Shown here one piece after another: positions 7,125-16,021 of a stretch of 64,000 nt of DNA (the first letter of the stretch is position 1; every line of letters starts with the position of its first letter). This DNA is from Bacteroidales bacterium (GTDB lineage Bacteria; Bacteroidota; Bacteroidia; Bacteroidales; UBA932). Position numbers and translations under genes: made by a program. Location of the stretch: NCBI GenBank assembly GCA_022653675.1, contig JALCST010000012.1, positions 1-64,000 of the forward strand, given 5' to 3'. The notes under the pieces are model-generated. The model was not told where the DNA came from and made no database searches. It saw nothing but the letters and a program-made list of their open reading frames with translations.

Positions 7125-7781
7125 ATGAAATGGAAAGAAGTCGTCTCCGAAGAGAGGCCGAAAATGGTAGAAGTAGTGAAAGACCTTGGTTTCGAACCTG
7201 GGGAAGGATATTATAAAAGATTTTTTGTCAGGGAGGAAGAGGGGCGCTTCATTACGAGGATCTCATTAGGTGAACGCCACGGTCCAAAGATGGATTACAG
7301 GATGTCCCCTTTCCTGGAGTTCGAAGATATGGAGCCGAACCGGCTGTTCAAGAAAATAAATGGAAGGAAGTTGTCATTCAATCCATTAGTGTTTACTCTT
7401 CTATTTGATATCATTCCATATCCGTTTGGGGAATACTGGGGAAGTGATTATGAAAAGCGTTACATAACTTCTGCCGATGATTTGGGAAGATGTCTGACGA
7501 CGTTCTGGCTGCCCATGGTGGAGAGGTGGAAGAACCCTATTCTGTTTGCAGATACATATGCACAAAAGGGTATTGTTTCAGAATTGTATACTCAGTTGAT
7601 CTATCTTATGGCCGGGAATGTCGGAAGGGCGAAGGAGTATTTCGATTATCAGATCGAGAGATACCGCCACCGGACTACGCCGCCGAACGAAGGTTTGTGG
7701 GATCTTTTTTACAGTTATGAGAAATATTACGGGAACTTTAACGATTATATCTCGAAATGCTCGCAAAATTCAGTGAAATAA
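7125..7781 (+). CDS. Unknown protein, single copy of a domain repeated in the next gene
   Basis: A 218-aa soluble protein of unknown function with no signal peptide. Blocks in order: LGFEPGEGYYKRFFV, GRFITRISLG, SADDLGRCLTTFWLPMVE, YTQLIYLMAGNVGRAKEY, RYRHRTTPPNEGLWDLF, NFNDYISK. The same blocks occur twice in the following protein, and they match its second repeat better. The beginning (long helix, LGF, then an aromatic strand) recalls the DUF4304 layout, but I cannot confirm membership. I chose ATG 7125 because the next protein also starts its domain there; an upstream ATG at 7089 is possible. Its 3' end overlaps the next gene by 25 bp, implying coupled translation. Confidence 0.6.
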   Translation: MKWKEVVSEERPKMVEVVKDLGFEPGEGYYKRFFVREEEGRFITRISLGERHGPKMDYRMSPFLEFEDMEPNRLFKKINGRKLSFNPLVFTLLFDIIPYPFGEYWGSDYEKRYITSADDLGRCLTTFWLPMVERWKNPILFADTYAQKGIVSELYTQLIYLMAGNVGRAKEYFDYQIERYRHRTTPPNEGLWDLFYSYEKYYGNFNDYISKCSQNSVK

Positions 7782-9142
7782 GGGCCGTGGTTTGGCCGCG
7801 TTTGGTCGAAATGATCGAAGGCCTCGGACTGGAACAGGGCCATGGAAGGGAAAAGGGCATCTTTTTCCTGGAAAAAGGTGAACGATATGAAATCGGGCTC
7901 TATTTTCAGGAGTCCGGGAGGAGTTTTCGCGTTTACAACGTGACGCCTCGCTTCTATATCATCGATAAGGAGATCGATGAATATTGTAAGAGCATTACCG
8001 GGATACAGTTGAAAAAAAATTCCGTATGCGGAGATACCCTTGGATACTATATGCCGGATCCCTCCTATAAGGAATGGAACTTCGACGGCAATGCCGGCAA
8101 GTATGATGCAACTCTGGACGACCTTAAGAACAACATAGTGAAATATGGATTGCCCCGTATAGTCAGCCTGAAAGATTTAGGCAAACTGGCGGAGGATTAT
8201 GAAAAAGGCCGTTATTTCCTCTCCGAGCCATGGAATTTCCTTCCTTTGATCTATGCCATGATGGGGAAGAATGGTAAGGCAAAAAAAAGCCTTGAAAAAT
8301 TCATGAAAGAGTATCCTGAAAATACGTTCAATTTCAATAAGAACTGTGATTTCCAAGAGTTCTACGATCGTATGTCGGAATATCTCGCCGATCCGGCCGG
8401 GACGAAACGCAGGGTCGGGGTTAAGTTGTCTTCTATGGAATTGCAGTCGGCCAAAGATGAACTGGCGAGGAAAGCGGAACCTGCAAGGACCCCGGATGAA
8501 ATAAAGGCGATCGTCAGGCCGATGCTTGCAAGGATGTTGGGAGAGCTCGGTTTCGCCGAGGGGAAGGGAATGTATGAAAAGGCGTTCGTTCGGAAAGAAG
8601 ACGGCCGTTACCTGTTCGCGATAGCGTTGGGAGTTCCGGAAGGCATGGAAATGAAAAGGGATTACGGCATAGTGCCTATATTGTATATGGAGGATTCCGG
8701 GCCCCGGGAGTTGTTCGAAAAGATTACCGGCGAAACCATGACATGCGATGTGAGGGTTTCCTGGTCGGGTTTTTTAAGCGACCTCCTGCCCGTTAAGAGG
8801 GACAATGCCTGGGTGTTCAATAACATTACCGCTGATTATCCGGCTGCGATCGCCGGTCTTAAGGAAGATATCTCCGGTTACGGGCTTCCTTTCCTCGAGA
8901 GCTTGAAGGACCCGCTGGCGCTTGCGGCGTCTTATGAAGAAAAAGGCAAGGCGATTATGGTGTTCGTCCCGCTGCTATACCTTCTCGCCGGTGAGAAGGC
9001 TAAGGCTAAGAAGTATCTGGACGGCCAGATGAAGCTGTACAGGCACAGGAAGGAACCGGCGTGCGTCGGGGAGTGGAACATGTGCTGCAGTTTCGAGGAG
9101 TTCTACGTCATGTTCAACGATTATATTGCGAAAAAGGAGTAA
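7757..9142 (+). CDS. Unknown protein with two tandem copies of the neighbouring domain
   Basis: A 461-aa protein made of two copies of the domain in the preceding gene: residues about 6-211 and 246-461, joined by a charged linker with TPDEIKA at the start of copy two. Copy-defining blocks: RLVEMIEGLGLEQGHG / PMLARMLGELGFAEGKG; LDDLKNNIVKYGLPRIVSLKD / IAGLKEDISGYGLPFLESLKD; FLPLIYAMMGKNGKAKKSL / FVPLLYLLAGEKAKAKKYL; EFYDRMSEYLAD / EFYVMFNDYIAK. No signal peptide, membrane segment or catalytic motif is evident, and the function is unknown. It begins inside the preceding gene in another frame, and the aminotransferase gene follows after 31 bp. Confidence 0.6.
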   Translation: MLAKFSEIRAVVWPRLVEMIEGLGLEQGHGREKGIFFLEKGERYEIGLYFQESGRSFRVYNVTPRFYIIDKEIDEYCKSITGIQLKKNSVCGDTLGYYMPDPSYKEWNFDGNAGKYDATLDDLKNNIVKYGLPRIVSLKDLGKLAEDYEKGRYFLSEPWNFLPLIYAMMGKNGKAKKSLEKFMKEYPENTFNFNKNCDFQEFYDRMSEYLADPAGTKRRVGVKLSSMELQSAKDELARKAEPARTPDEIKAIVRPMLARMLGELGFAEGKGMYEKAFVRKEDGRYLFAIALGVPEGMEMKRDYGIVPILYMEDSGPRELFEKITGETMTCDVRVSWSGFLSDLLPVKRDNAWVFNNITADYPAAIAGLKEDISGYGLPFLESLKDPLALAASYEEKGKAIMVFVPLLYLLAGEKAKAKKYLDGQMKLYRHRKEPACVGEWNMCCSFEEFYVMFNDYIAKKE

Positions 9143-9173
9143 TTTTGCATGCTTTTGAAAGTTCGTTTCGAGT

Positions 9174-10376
9174 ATGGAAAATTACGATTTTGACCGGATT
9201 GTCGAGAGGCGCGGAACCGACTGCGTCAAGTGGGACGGCATGGAGAGGGATTTCGGCAGGACCGACCTGCTGCCGTTCTGGGTGGCGGACATGGATTTCG
9301 AGACCCCCGATTTCATCAGGAAGGCGTTAGCGGAGAGGCTCGCGCATCCCGTTTACGCGTACAGCCTGGCTCCGGAAAGCTATTGGGAGTCGATAATATG
9401 GTGGGAGAAACGGCTGCACGGCTGGGAGATAAGCCGAGACAGCCTGACCTATATCCCTGGAATAGTGAAGGGGATAGGCATGGTGTTGCAATGCTTCACG
9501 CAGCCGGGGGACGGGGTCGTGATACAGCCTCCGGTCTACCATCCGTTCCGGCTCGTACCGCAGGGCATGGGAAGGGAAGTCCTTTACAATCCGCTTCTGC
9601 CAGACGGGGAGTCGTACAGGATGGATTTCGCAGGCTTGGAGGAGATATGCGCCGGGCGGAAGCCGAAAGTCCTGATCCTTTCCAATCCCCATAATCCGGG
9701 TGGCATCGCCTGGTCGAAAGGTACCCTGGCGAAGGTTGCGGATATCTGCAACGAATACGGTGTACTCGTCGTTTCCGACGAGATCCATGCCGACATGCCT
9801 CTTTTCGGACACGAAATACACTCTTTCGCCACCGTCAGCGAAGCTGCTGCCATGAACAGCATCTGCTTCGGCGCACCTACCAAGACATTCAATATTGCCG
9901 GGCTGGTCAGCTCGTTCGCCGTAGTGGCCGATCCGGAGATCCGGAATAAGTTCTTCTCATTCCTCAGGGCCGGTGAACTGAACGATCCCACTTTCATAGC
10001 CACCACTGCCACAAGGGCGGCTTTCAGCGTGGAGGGCGACGAATGGCGCAGGCAGATGCTGCATTATGTTGAGGGAAACATTGATTACATGGATTCCTAC
10101 CTGAAAAAAAACATTCCGTCGATAAAGGCTCTGAGGCCCGAAGCTTCGTTCCTCGTGTGGCTCGACTGCCGCGGCATCGGGCTGGATCAGAAGGCATTGG
10201 CCGACCTCTTCATAAACGGGGCGCACCTCGCGTTGAACGACGGTACCATGTTCGGCCAGGGCGGAGAAGGGCATATGCGCTTCAATGTCGGTTGCCCTCG
10301 CGCATTGCTGCGGGAAGCGTTGGAAAGGCTTGGGAAAGCACTTTCAGCTTGGTTCCCCGGAATGGTCGTCGATTGA
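9174..10376 (+). CDS. MalY/PatB family PLP-dependent enzyme (probable cystathionine beta-lyase)
   Basis: A 400-aa fold-type I aminotransferase-like enzyme of the MalY/PatB subgroup. Visible landmarks are FWVADMDF (35-42), NPHNPGG (171-177), the PLP-ring Asp in SDEIH (201-205), the Schiff-base lysine in GAPTKTFNIAGL (K237) and RFNVGCPR near the C-terminus. MalY/PatB enzymes cleave C-S bonds (cystathionine to homocysteine, pyruvate and ammonia), and some act as aminotransferases. Length is normal. It follows the unknown-domain genes by 31 bp and may be co-transcribed. A methionine-pathway or sulfur-scavenging role is inference. Confidence 0.87.
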   Translation: MENYDFDRIVERRGTDCVKWDGMERDFGRTDLLPFWVADMDFETPDFIRKALAERLAHPVYAYSLAPESYWESIIWWEKRLHGWEISRDSLTYIPGIVKGIGMVLQCFTQPGDGVVIQPPVYHPFRLVPQGMGREVLYNPLLPDGESYRMDFAGLEEICAGRKPKVLILSNPHNPGGIAWSKGTLAKVADICNEYGVLVVSDEIHADMPLFGHEIHSFATVSEAAAMNSICFGAPTKTFNIAGLVSSFAVVADPEIRNKFFSFLRAGELNDPTFIATTATRAAFSVEGDEWRRQMLHYVEGNIDYMDSYLKKNIPSIKALRPEASFLVWLDCRGIGLDQKALADLFINGAHLALNDGTMFGQGGEGHMRFNVGCPRALLREALERLGKALSAWFPGMVVD

Positions 10377-10476
10377 ATTGTACTTTCCGTCGATTATTTT
10401 CTGCAATCTGCATAATTAATTTTCAAGTGACGTTTGCATTTTTTTTCTTTGTATGGTCAATTAAAATAAACCGTTT

Positions 10477-11136
10477 ATGAAAGGAAAGTTATTCGATTGC
10501 GTTCTAGCCGTAGCTGCACTCATGATGTGCGGTCATGTTTATGCACAGGATTCCGTACGAAGACCTAATTTTCCAAAGGAACCTCTCAAGATGCCTACTG
10601 TCGAACAGATAGCTGAAAAGCGCACCAAGGATATGGACAGTTTGCTCAGTCTCAATGAGAAACAGTACAAGAAGATTTACAAGATGAATCTCAAGGAGGC
10701 CAAGTCCGAGGTCTCAAAGATGGAAAGCGGTAAAAGGAAAACTTCCGGCTCCGAAGGGAATAGCGGTAGACCTATGGGTGGCCCGGGTATGGGCGGCGAA
10801 ATGGGCCATGGCGGTCCCGGAATGGGAGGTGGTATGGGCCAAGGAGGTGGAATGCCTCCGATGGGCGGCGGCATGGGCCAAGGTGGTCCCGGAATGGGTG
10901 GACAGATGGGCCAGGGTGGCGGAATGCCTCCCCAGATGAGTGAGGAGAGCGAAGAAGAGATGCAGAAGGCCAAGGCCAAAAAAAAGAAGAAACTCAAGAA
11001 GATCCTTACCGTAGAACAATATCAGATTTGGCAGAAAGAGGAGGCCAAGCGCGAAAGCCGCGAGTTCTGGAAGGAACAGAACGACCAGGCCAAAGGAGAG
11101 ACAGCTACGGATTCGAATACCGGGAATGGCAACTAA
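10477..11136 (+). CDS. Secreted Gly/Met-rich protein, DUF4890-like
   Basis: A 219-aa protein with a signal peptide ending in HVYAQ. Residues about 40-80 (TVEQIAEKRTKDMDSLLSLNEKQYKKIYKMNL) and 165-200 (KKKKLKKILTVEQYQIWQKE) are charged helices as in DUF4890/Spy-like periplasmic proteins. They are split by a low-complexity tract at about 98-150 made of GGPGMGG, GGGMGQ and GGGMPP repeats. The split layout suggests the repeat expanded inside a Spy-type domain. Function is unknown; the Met-rich repeats could bind metal, but that is inference. It is probably monocistronic: the next gene starts 276 bp later, beyond a terminator. Confidence 0.7.
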   Translation: MKGKLFDCVLAVAALMMCGHVYAQDSVRRPNFPKEPLKMPTVEQIAEKRTKDMDSLLSLNEKQYKKIYKMNLKEAKSEVSKMESGKRKTSGSEGNSGRPMGGPGMGGEMGHGGPGMGGGMGQGGGMPPMGGGMGQGGPGMGGQMGQGGGMPPQMSEESEEEMQKAKAKKKKKLKKILTVEQYQIWQKEEAKRESREFWKEQNDQAKGETATDSNTGNGN

Positions 11137-11264
11137 TGTTTTTCATTATAAAAAGCTACAGAGGTTTAGCGATTGCCTCTGTATTATTCAGATCTGTGTC
11201 ATTGCGTTCTGCAATGGCAGGTAAAGGTTAAGTAGTTTAGCGTTATTCGTGAGAATGTACGCGG

Positions 11265-11296
11265 AAAGGGCGAAGCCGGGGGGCTCCGCCCTTTTT
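11265..11296 (+). terminator. Intrinsic terminator between the Gly/Met-rich gene and the efflux operon
   Basis: AAAGGGCGAAGCC and GGCTCCGCCCTTT pair with one mismatch around a GGGG loop, with T's following. A weaker hairpin (TACAGAGG/CCTCTGTA) lies at 11157-11183. The rest of 11137-11412 shows no gene. Confidence 0.85.
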
Positions 11297-11412
11297 GCTT
11301 TTCATCGGTGAAAAATGGCTGAATGTAGGTAAATACCGACTTTGTATCCAAAATATTTTGCGGGAATACCTTTCGGAATTACTTTCGCCAATGTAAAACG
11401 ATAGAAGAGATA

Positions 11413-12828
11413 ATGATCATGAAGAGAATCGATTTTTTAGCCGCAATTCTGGTATTTATGCCGCTGTTTGGTTCGCCTGCCATGGCGCAGTTCCGCACGG
11501 TCGAAGCGGATCGTGCTGATACCGCCGCAACCTTTTCCGTGGACAGCGTCGGTGCTTACATAGCATATCCATGGACCCTGGAGCGTTGTATCGAATATGC
11601 GAGGGAAAACAACCTGACCGTAAAATCGCAGGAAATAGCGAAGAAAAGTTCCGAAGAGGATCTGTTGGAGTCGAAAGCCGCGTATTACCCGACGCTGAAT
11701 TTTTCCACCAGCGGAAGCGCATCGTTTCAGAACACGAGCACATATAACGAATATGATGAGGCGACCGGGAAGACTTCGTTCTCCGGAAGCATCGGACTCA
11801 ATTCAGGGATGACGCTTTACAAGGGCGGAAGGATCAGAAATACCATAAAAAAAGCAGAAGCCGGTTATAAAGCTTCGGGATGGGATCTGGAACAGTCCAA
11901 ATTTGATATAGAAGCCGAAGTGATATCGGATTATCTTCAGATCCTGTATGACAACGAATCGTTGAACCTGAAGATCCAGAACGAGAAACTTTCGTCTATG
12001 GAGGTTGAACGTGCGAAGACCATGTGCGAGGCAGGTTCGATTTCCAAGGCTGACCTTGCCCAGCTTCAGTCCACGAATGCTTCCGACAAATACGATATAG
12101 TCTCTGCGCGGAACTCCCTTTCAGCCGCCAAGCTCAACCTGAAGCAATTGCTCCAGTTGGGAATGGACTCGTCATTCGAGGTGGAATTCCCTACGATAAG
12201 CGATAAAGACGTCATGACGTCGATACCGGACCTGAAAACCGTTTATGAGAACGCTCTGGGGAACCTTCCTTCCATGAAGAGCGCAGTTCTCAGTGTGGAT
12301 GCTGCCGACCTGTCCGTAAAGATAGCGAAGGGGGCATTTCTGCCGACAGTTTCCCTGAGTGCAGGAATCAATACCGGCGCTTACTCAGGGACGGGCGTCA
12401 CCTTCATAGATCAATTGAATAACAAGCTTGGGGAGAGCGTAGGGCTCAGCATAAGCGTTCCCATATTAAACGGAAGGGAGTACAAGACCTCATATAACAA
12501 GGCTGTCCTATCAGCCGGCCAGGCCAGAATTACCGAAGAACAGGACCGAAACCAGCTGCTGAGTACCCTGGAATCGCTTCGCAACGATGCCGTTTCGGCC
12601 AGAAGCCAGTATCTCGCCTCTACCGAACAGCTTGATGCACAAAAGATAAGTTACGAGATGGTTTCGGAACAGTTCAATGCCGGCTTGAAAAATACGGTCG
12701 AGCTCATAACCGAGAAGAACAGCCTTCTCAGCGCCCAATCCAAGCAACTCCAGGCTAAATACCAGGCCGTGCTTTCCATGAAGCTCCTGGATATGTACAT
12801 GAATCTCGAGCAGAGTAAAACCGAATAA
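11413..12828 (+). CDS. TolC family outer-membrane efflux protein
   Basis: A 471-aa outer-membrane channel protein. The signal peptide (from the second Met, MKRIDFLAAILVF, ending AMAQ) is followed by the TolC repeat pattern: WTLERCIEYARENNLTVKS, long heptad helices with AKTMCEAGSISKADLAQLQS, then a second half with LPTVSLSAGIN and AKTIL-type helices with EQFNAGLKNTVELITEKNSLLSAQ. It forms the exit duct for the MacA/MacB system encoded immediately downstream. ATG 11413 and ATG 11419 are both possible starts; the second fits the signal peptide better. It is the first gene of a six-gene operon with gaps of 10-18 bp. Confidence 0.9.
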   Translation: MIMKRIDFLAAILVFMPLFGSPAMAQFRTVEADRADTAATFSVDSVGAYIAYPWTLERCIEYARENNLTVKSQEIAKKSSEEDLLESKAAYYPTLNFSTSGSASFQNTSTYNEYDEATGKTSFSGSIGLNSGMTLYKGGRIRNTIKKAEAGYKASGWDLEQSKFDIEAEVISDYLQILYDNESLNLKIQNEKLSSMEVERAKTMCEAGSISKADLAQLQSTNASDKYDIVSARNSLSAAKLNLKQLLQLGMDSSFEVEFPTISDKDVMTSIPDLKTVYENALGNLPSMKSAVLSVDAADLSVKIAKGAFLPTVSLSAGINTGAYSGTGVTFIDQLNNKLGESVGLSISVPILNGREYKTSYNKAVLSAGQARITEEQDRNQLLSTLESLRNDAVSARSQYLASTEQLDAQKISYEMVSEQFNAGLKNTVELITEKNSLLSAQSKQLQAKYQAVLSMKLLDMYMNLEQSKTE

Positions 12829-12846
12829 TAATAAAATCAAAAGGAT

Positions 12847-14028
12847 ATGAAAAAAGCAACAAAAACTCTTTTAGTCGTTTTCGCCTGTATCGTTGCGGTA
12901 GCGCTTCTGGCGTTTATTTTAGTCAAGGTGTTTGGCGGAAGCAATAAATCGAAGTTGTCGTATCTTACCACTACCGTCGAACTGTCGAATATTTCAAACA
13001 GCGTAGAGGCTACCGGTACGGTCGAACCGATCAAGGAAGTAGATGTCGGCACTCAGGTGTCCGGCATAATAGACAAGATATATGTGGATTATAACTCTGT
13101 CGTCAAGAAGGGCCAGCTCCTTGCCGAACTGGACCGTTCGGTCCTTTCGTCGGAAGTCGAATCATCCAAAGCGGCCCTTAACTCTTCGAAAGCGACTTAC
13201 GAATATCAGAAAAGCAATTATGACCGGCAAAAGGGCCTTTATGACAAGGGCCTCATAGCTGCTTCCGATTATGAAAGTGCCCAGAGTTCATATTTGGGCT
13301 CCAAATATGAGTATCAGCAGGCACAGTCATCATATGACAAGGCCGTAAAGAACTTGAGTTATGCTTGGATATATTCTCCAATAGACGGCGTGGTCCTTTC
13401 CCGGGATGTCGATGAAGGACAGACGGTCGCGTCCGGGTTCAGTACCCCTACGCTTTTCACCATTGCCCAGGATTTGAAGAAGATGCAGGTCGTAGCCGAT
13501 GTAGACGAAGCCGATATCGGAGAGGTGAAGGAGGGGCAGAGGGTCGAGTTCACGGTCGATGCATTTCCGGACGATGTTTTCAAGGGGACTGTTACCCAGG
13601 TCCGCCTTTATGCGACGACAACGTCCAATGTGGTTACTTACGAAGTAGTCATAGATGCGCCTAACCCGGATCTCATTCTGATGCCGGGTCTTACCGCGAA
13701 CGTTACGATTTACATATTGGATAAGACGGATGTGATAACCGTACCTCAGAAGGCTCTTATCTTCCAGCCTGAAGGTTATCCAGACAGCAAATACGACAAG
13801 AGCGTATGGGTGATGGACGGCGACGGAAGTCTCAGGAATGTCGAAGTCAAGATAGGTGTTACGGATGGGATCTCCACTGAAATCACCGAAGGACTTAAGG
13901 TGGGGGATCGCTTAGTCATAGGGGCATCGGTAAGTGCCATACCAGTAAAGTCTTCCGATACCTCCAAGGAGTCGAGCCCGTTCATGCCGAAACATCCCGA
14001 GGACGGAAACAACGTGAGGACTAAATAG
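12847..14028 (+). CDS. MacA-like periplasmic adaptor (HlyD/RND family)
   Basis: A 393-aa membrane-fusion protein. One N-terminal transmembrane helix (about 7-27) is followed by a lipoyl half-motif (VEATGTVEPIKEVDVGTQVSG), a coiled-coil hairpin (SSKAALNSSKATYEYQKSNY to YDKAVKNLSYA), the second lipoyl half (IYSPIDGVVLSRDVDEGQTV) and beta-barrel/MP domains. This is the MacA layout. It bridges the MacB-type permease in the inner membrane to the TolC protein encoded upstream. MacB systems move peptides, macrolides or lipids by a mechanotransmission cycle; the substrate here is unknown. Confidence 0.9.
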   Translation: MKKATKTLLVVFACIVAVALLAFILVKVFGGSNKSKLSYLTTTVELSNISNSVEATGTVEPIKEVDVGTQVSGIIDKIYVDYNSVVKKGQLLAELDRSVLSSEVESSKAALNSSKATYEYQKSNYDRQKGLYDKGLIAASDYESAQSSYLGSKYEYQQAQSSYDKAVKNLSYAWIYSPIDGVVLSRDVDEGQTVASGFSTPTLFTIAQDLKKMQVVADVDEADIGEVKEGQRVEFTVDAFPDDVFKGTVTQVRLYATTTSNVVTYEVVIDAPNPDLILMPGLTANVTIYILDKTDVITVPQKALIFQPEGYPDSKYDKSVWVMDGDGSLRNVEVKIGVTDGISTEITEGLKVGDRLVIGASVSAIPVKSSDTSKESSPFMPKHPEDGNNVRTK

Positions 14029-14038
14029 CGGAAAAGCT

Positions 14039-14782
14039 ATGGGTGAAATAATAAAGATAAACGATCTGCACCGGGATTTCATAGTCGGCGACGAAACTGT
14101 AAGGGCGCTTCGCGGCATCTCCTTTACCATAAACCCAGGCGAATTCGTTACGGTGATGGGAAGTAGCGGCTCAGGCAAATCGACCCTGCTGAACATACTC
14201 GGTTGCCTTGACGTAGCGACCTCGGGAGACTATTTCCTCGACGGCGTCGACGTAAAGAGCATCGATAAGGACGGACGTGCGACATTGAGAAACCGAAAGA
14301 TAGGATTCATATTCCAGTCGTACAATCTTCTGCCCAAGACCACCGCCCTAGAGAACGTGGAGCTTCCGCTTTTCTACAACCGTTCAGTAAGTAATGCAGA
14401 ACGCCGCGAGCGTTCGCGCAAGGCGTTGATCGAAGTGGGCCTCGAAGACAGGATGAACCACTATTCGAACCAGCTTTCCGGAGGCCAGCAGCAAAGGGTA
14501 GCCATAGCAAGGGCCCTCGTCAACGATCCCGTCATCCTTTTGGCTGACGAGGCCACGGGCAATCTCGATACCAGGACGTCATATGAGATCCTGGTGCTTT
14601 TCCAAAAGCTCCACGATGACGGTAAAACCATAATTTTCGTCACGCACAATCCGGAGATTTCCAAGTTTTCGACCCGAACGATAACGCTGCGTGACGGTCA
14701 TATAATCGGCGACATAATGAATCCAGAAATTAAATCTGCAAAAAAGGTTCTCGACTCTCTGCCGGTCGACGATACACAATAG
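14039..14782 (+). CDS. ABC transporter ATP-binding protein (MacB/LolD type)
   Basis: A 247-aa cytoplasmic ATPase. Walker A GSSGSGKST is at 41-49, the Q-loop in FIFQSYNLLPKTTALENV, the signature LSGGQQQR near 147-154, Walker B as VILLADEATGNLD and the switch His in IFVTHNPE. This belongs to the MacB/LolD/FtsE branch. In E. coli MacB the ATPase and permease are fused, whereas here they are separate adjacent genes, which is common in Bacteroidota. It powers the next gene's permease. Confidence 0.92.
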   Translation: MGEIIKINDLHRDFIVGDETVRALRGISFTINPGEFVTVMGSSGSGKSTLLNILGCLDVATSGDYFLDGVDVKSIDKDGRATLRNRKIGFIFQSYNLLPKTTALENVELPLFYNRSVSNAERRERSRKALIEVGLEDRMNHYSNQLSGGQQQRVAIARALVNDPVILLADEATGNLDTRTSYEILVLFQKLHDDGKTIIFVTHNPEISKFSTRTITLRDGHIIGDIMNPEIKSAKKVLDSLPVDDTQ

Positions 14783-14793
14783 GAGGAAATGCA

Positions 14794-16008
14794 ATGAATT
14801 TTGGAAATTTGATAAAAATAGCACTGAAAGCCCTTGGAAGCAATCGTATGCGTACGTTCCTGACAATGCTCGGCATAATAATCGGCGTGGGTTCAGTCAT
14901 AACGATGCTTGCCATAGGTACGGGATCCAAGCAGAGCATACGTTCGGAGATTGGTTCGATGGGGACCAACGTCATAATGGTTATGCCTGGGAACGGCCAC
15001 TTTGGAGGAGTACGTCAGAGTGCATCAAGCATGCAAACCCTCAAGTTGTCCGATTACCGCAGCCTGGCGAATGAAACCAGTTACCTTTCACACATAACTC
15101 CTGTGGTCGATGCAAGCGGGCAGGCGATTTTTGGTGCCGAAAACACGCCGACCACCTTATACGGAGTGAACGGGGAGTATCTCGATATTCACGGATACGC
15201 CTTGTCCGAAGGTACGGTTTTTACAGACGAAGATATAAAAAAGAGCGCCAAGGTCTGCCTGATCGGGGCCACGGTGGCGAAGAACCTGTTCGGGAAGGAA
15301 GATCCGCTAGGGAAGGTGATTAGATTCAGTAAGATACCTTTCAAGATCATCGGTGTTCTCGAGTCGAAGGGTAGCAACACGATGGGAATGGATCAGGATG
15401 ACCTTCTGCTTGCCCCATATACCACTGTCCAGAAGCGTATACTCGCGATAACTTATTTGAATGCGATACATGCCTCAGCCATTTCAGAGGATTATTCCAC
15501 TCAGGCTATCAATGAAATAACCAAGATACTACAGATCAATCACGGAATAGAGATAGGGGAAGAGAACGATTTCAACGTCCGTTCCATGCAGGAGATGTTA
15601 AAAACCATGAGTTCGGTAATGGACCTTCTTACGATCCTTTTGGGATGTGTGGCCGGCATATCTTTGATTGTCGGTGGTATAGGTATCATGAACATAATGT
15701 ACGTTTCGGTTACCGAACGTACAAAGGAAATAGGTTTGCGAATGGCTATCGGAGCCAAGGGAAAATATATCATGATACAGTTTCTGATCGAGGCCATTTT
15801 CATAAGTGTCCTCGGAGGAATCATAGGAGTCATCATCGGAATCCTGGCGGCGAAAATTATCGAATTACTGGGTACGCCTACATCGGTTTCCGCTTTCTCC
15901 ATAGTCCTTTCTTTCCTGGTTTGCGTGTTCACAGGGATATTTTTCGGATGGTATCCGGCGAGAAAGGCTGCAAGGCTGAATCCGATAGATGCCATAAGAT
16001 ACGAATAA
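14794..16008 (+). CDS. ABC transporter permease (MacB/FtsX type)
   Basis: A 404-aa permease of the MacB type. There is a first transmembrane helix near 21-41, after ALGSNRMRTFLTMLGIIIGV, then a large periplasmic MacB_PCD domain (about 45-265). The FtsX region follows, with three helices (about 270-295, 325-350, 365-390) including IGIMNIMYVSVTERTKEIGLRMAIGAK and the C-terminal YPARKAARLNPIDAIRYE. It pairs with the upstream ATPase and MacA-like adaptor. The FtsX motif and length are complete. A histidine-kinase gene follows after 13 bp. Confidence 0.92.
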   Translation: MNFGNLIKIALKALGSNRMRTFLTMLGIIIGVGSVITMLAIGTGSKQSIRSEIGSMGTNVIMVMPGNGHFGGVRQSASSMQTLKLSDYRSLANETSYLSHITPVVDASGQAIFGAENTPTTLYGVNGEYLDIHGYALSEGTVFTDEDIKKSAKVCLIGATVAKNLFGKEDPLGKVIRFSKIPFKIIGVLESKGSNTMGMDQDDLLLAPYTTVQKRILAITYLNAIHASAISEDYSTQAINEITKILQINHGIEIGEENDFNVRSMQEMLKTMSSVMDLLTILLGCVAGISLIVGGIGIMNIMYVSVTERTKEIGLRMAIGAKGKYIMIQFLIEAIFISVLGGIIGVIIGILAAKIIELLGTPTSVSAFSIVLSFLVCVFTGIFFGWYPARKAARLNPIDAIRYE

Positions 16009-16021
16009 TAGAATTTGCGAT

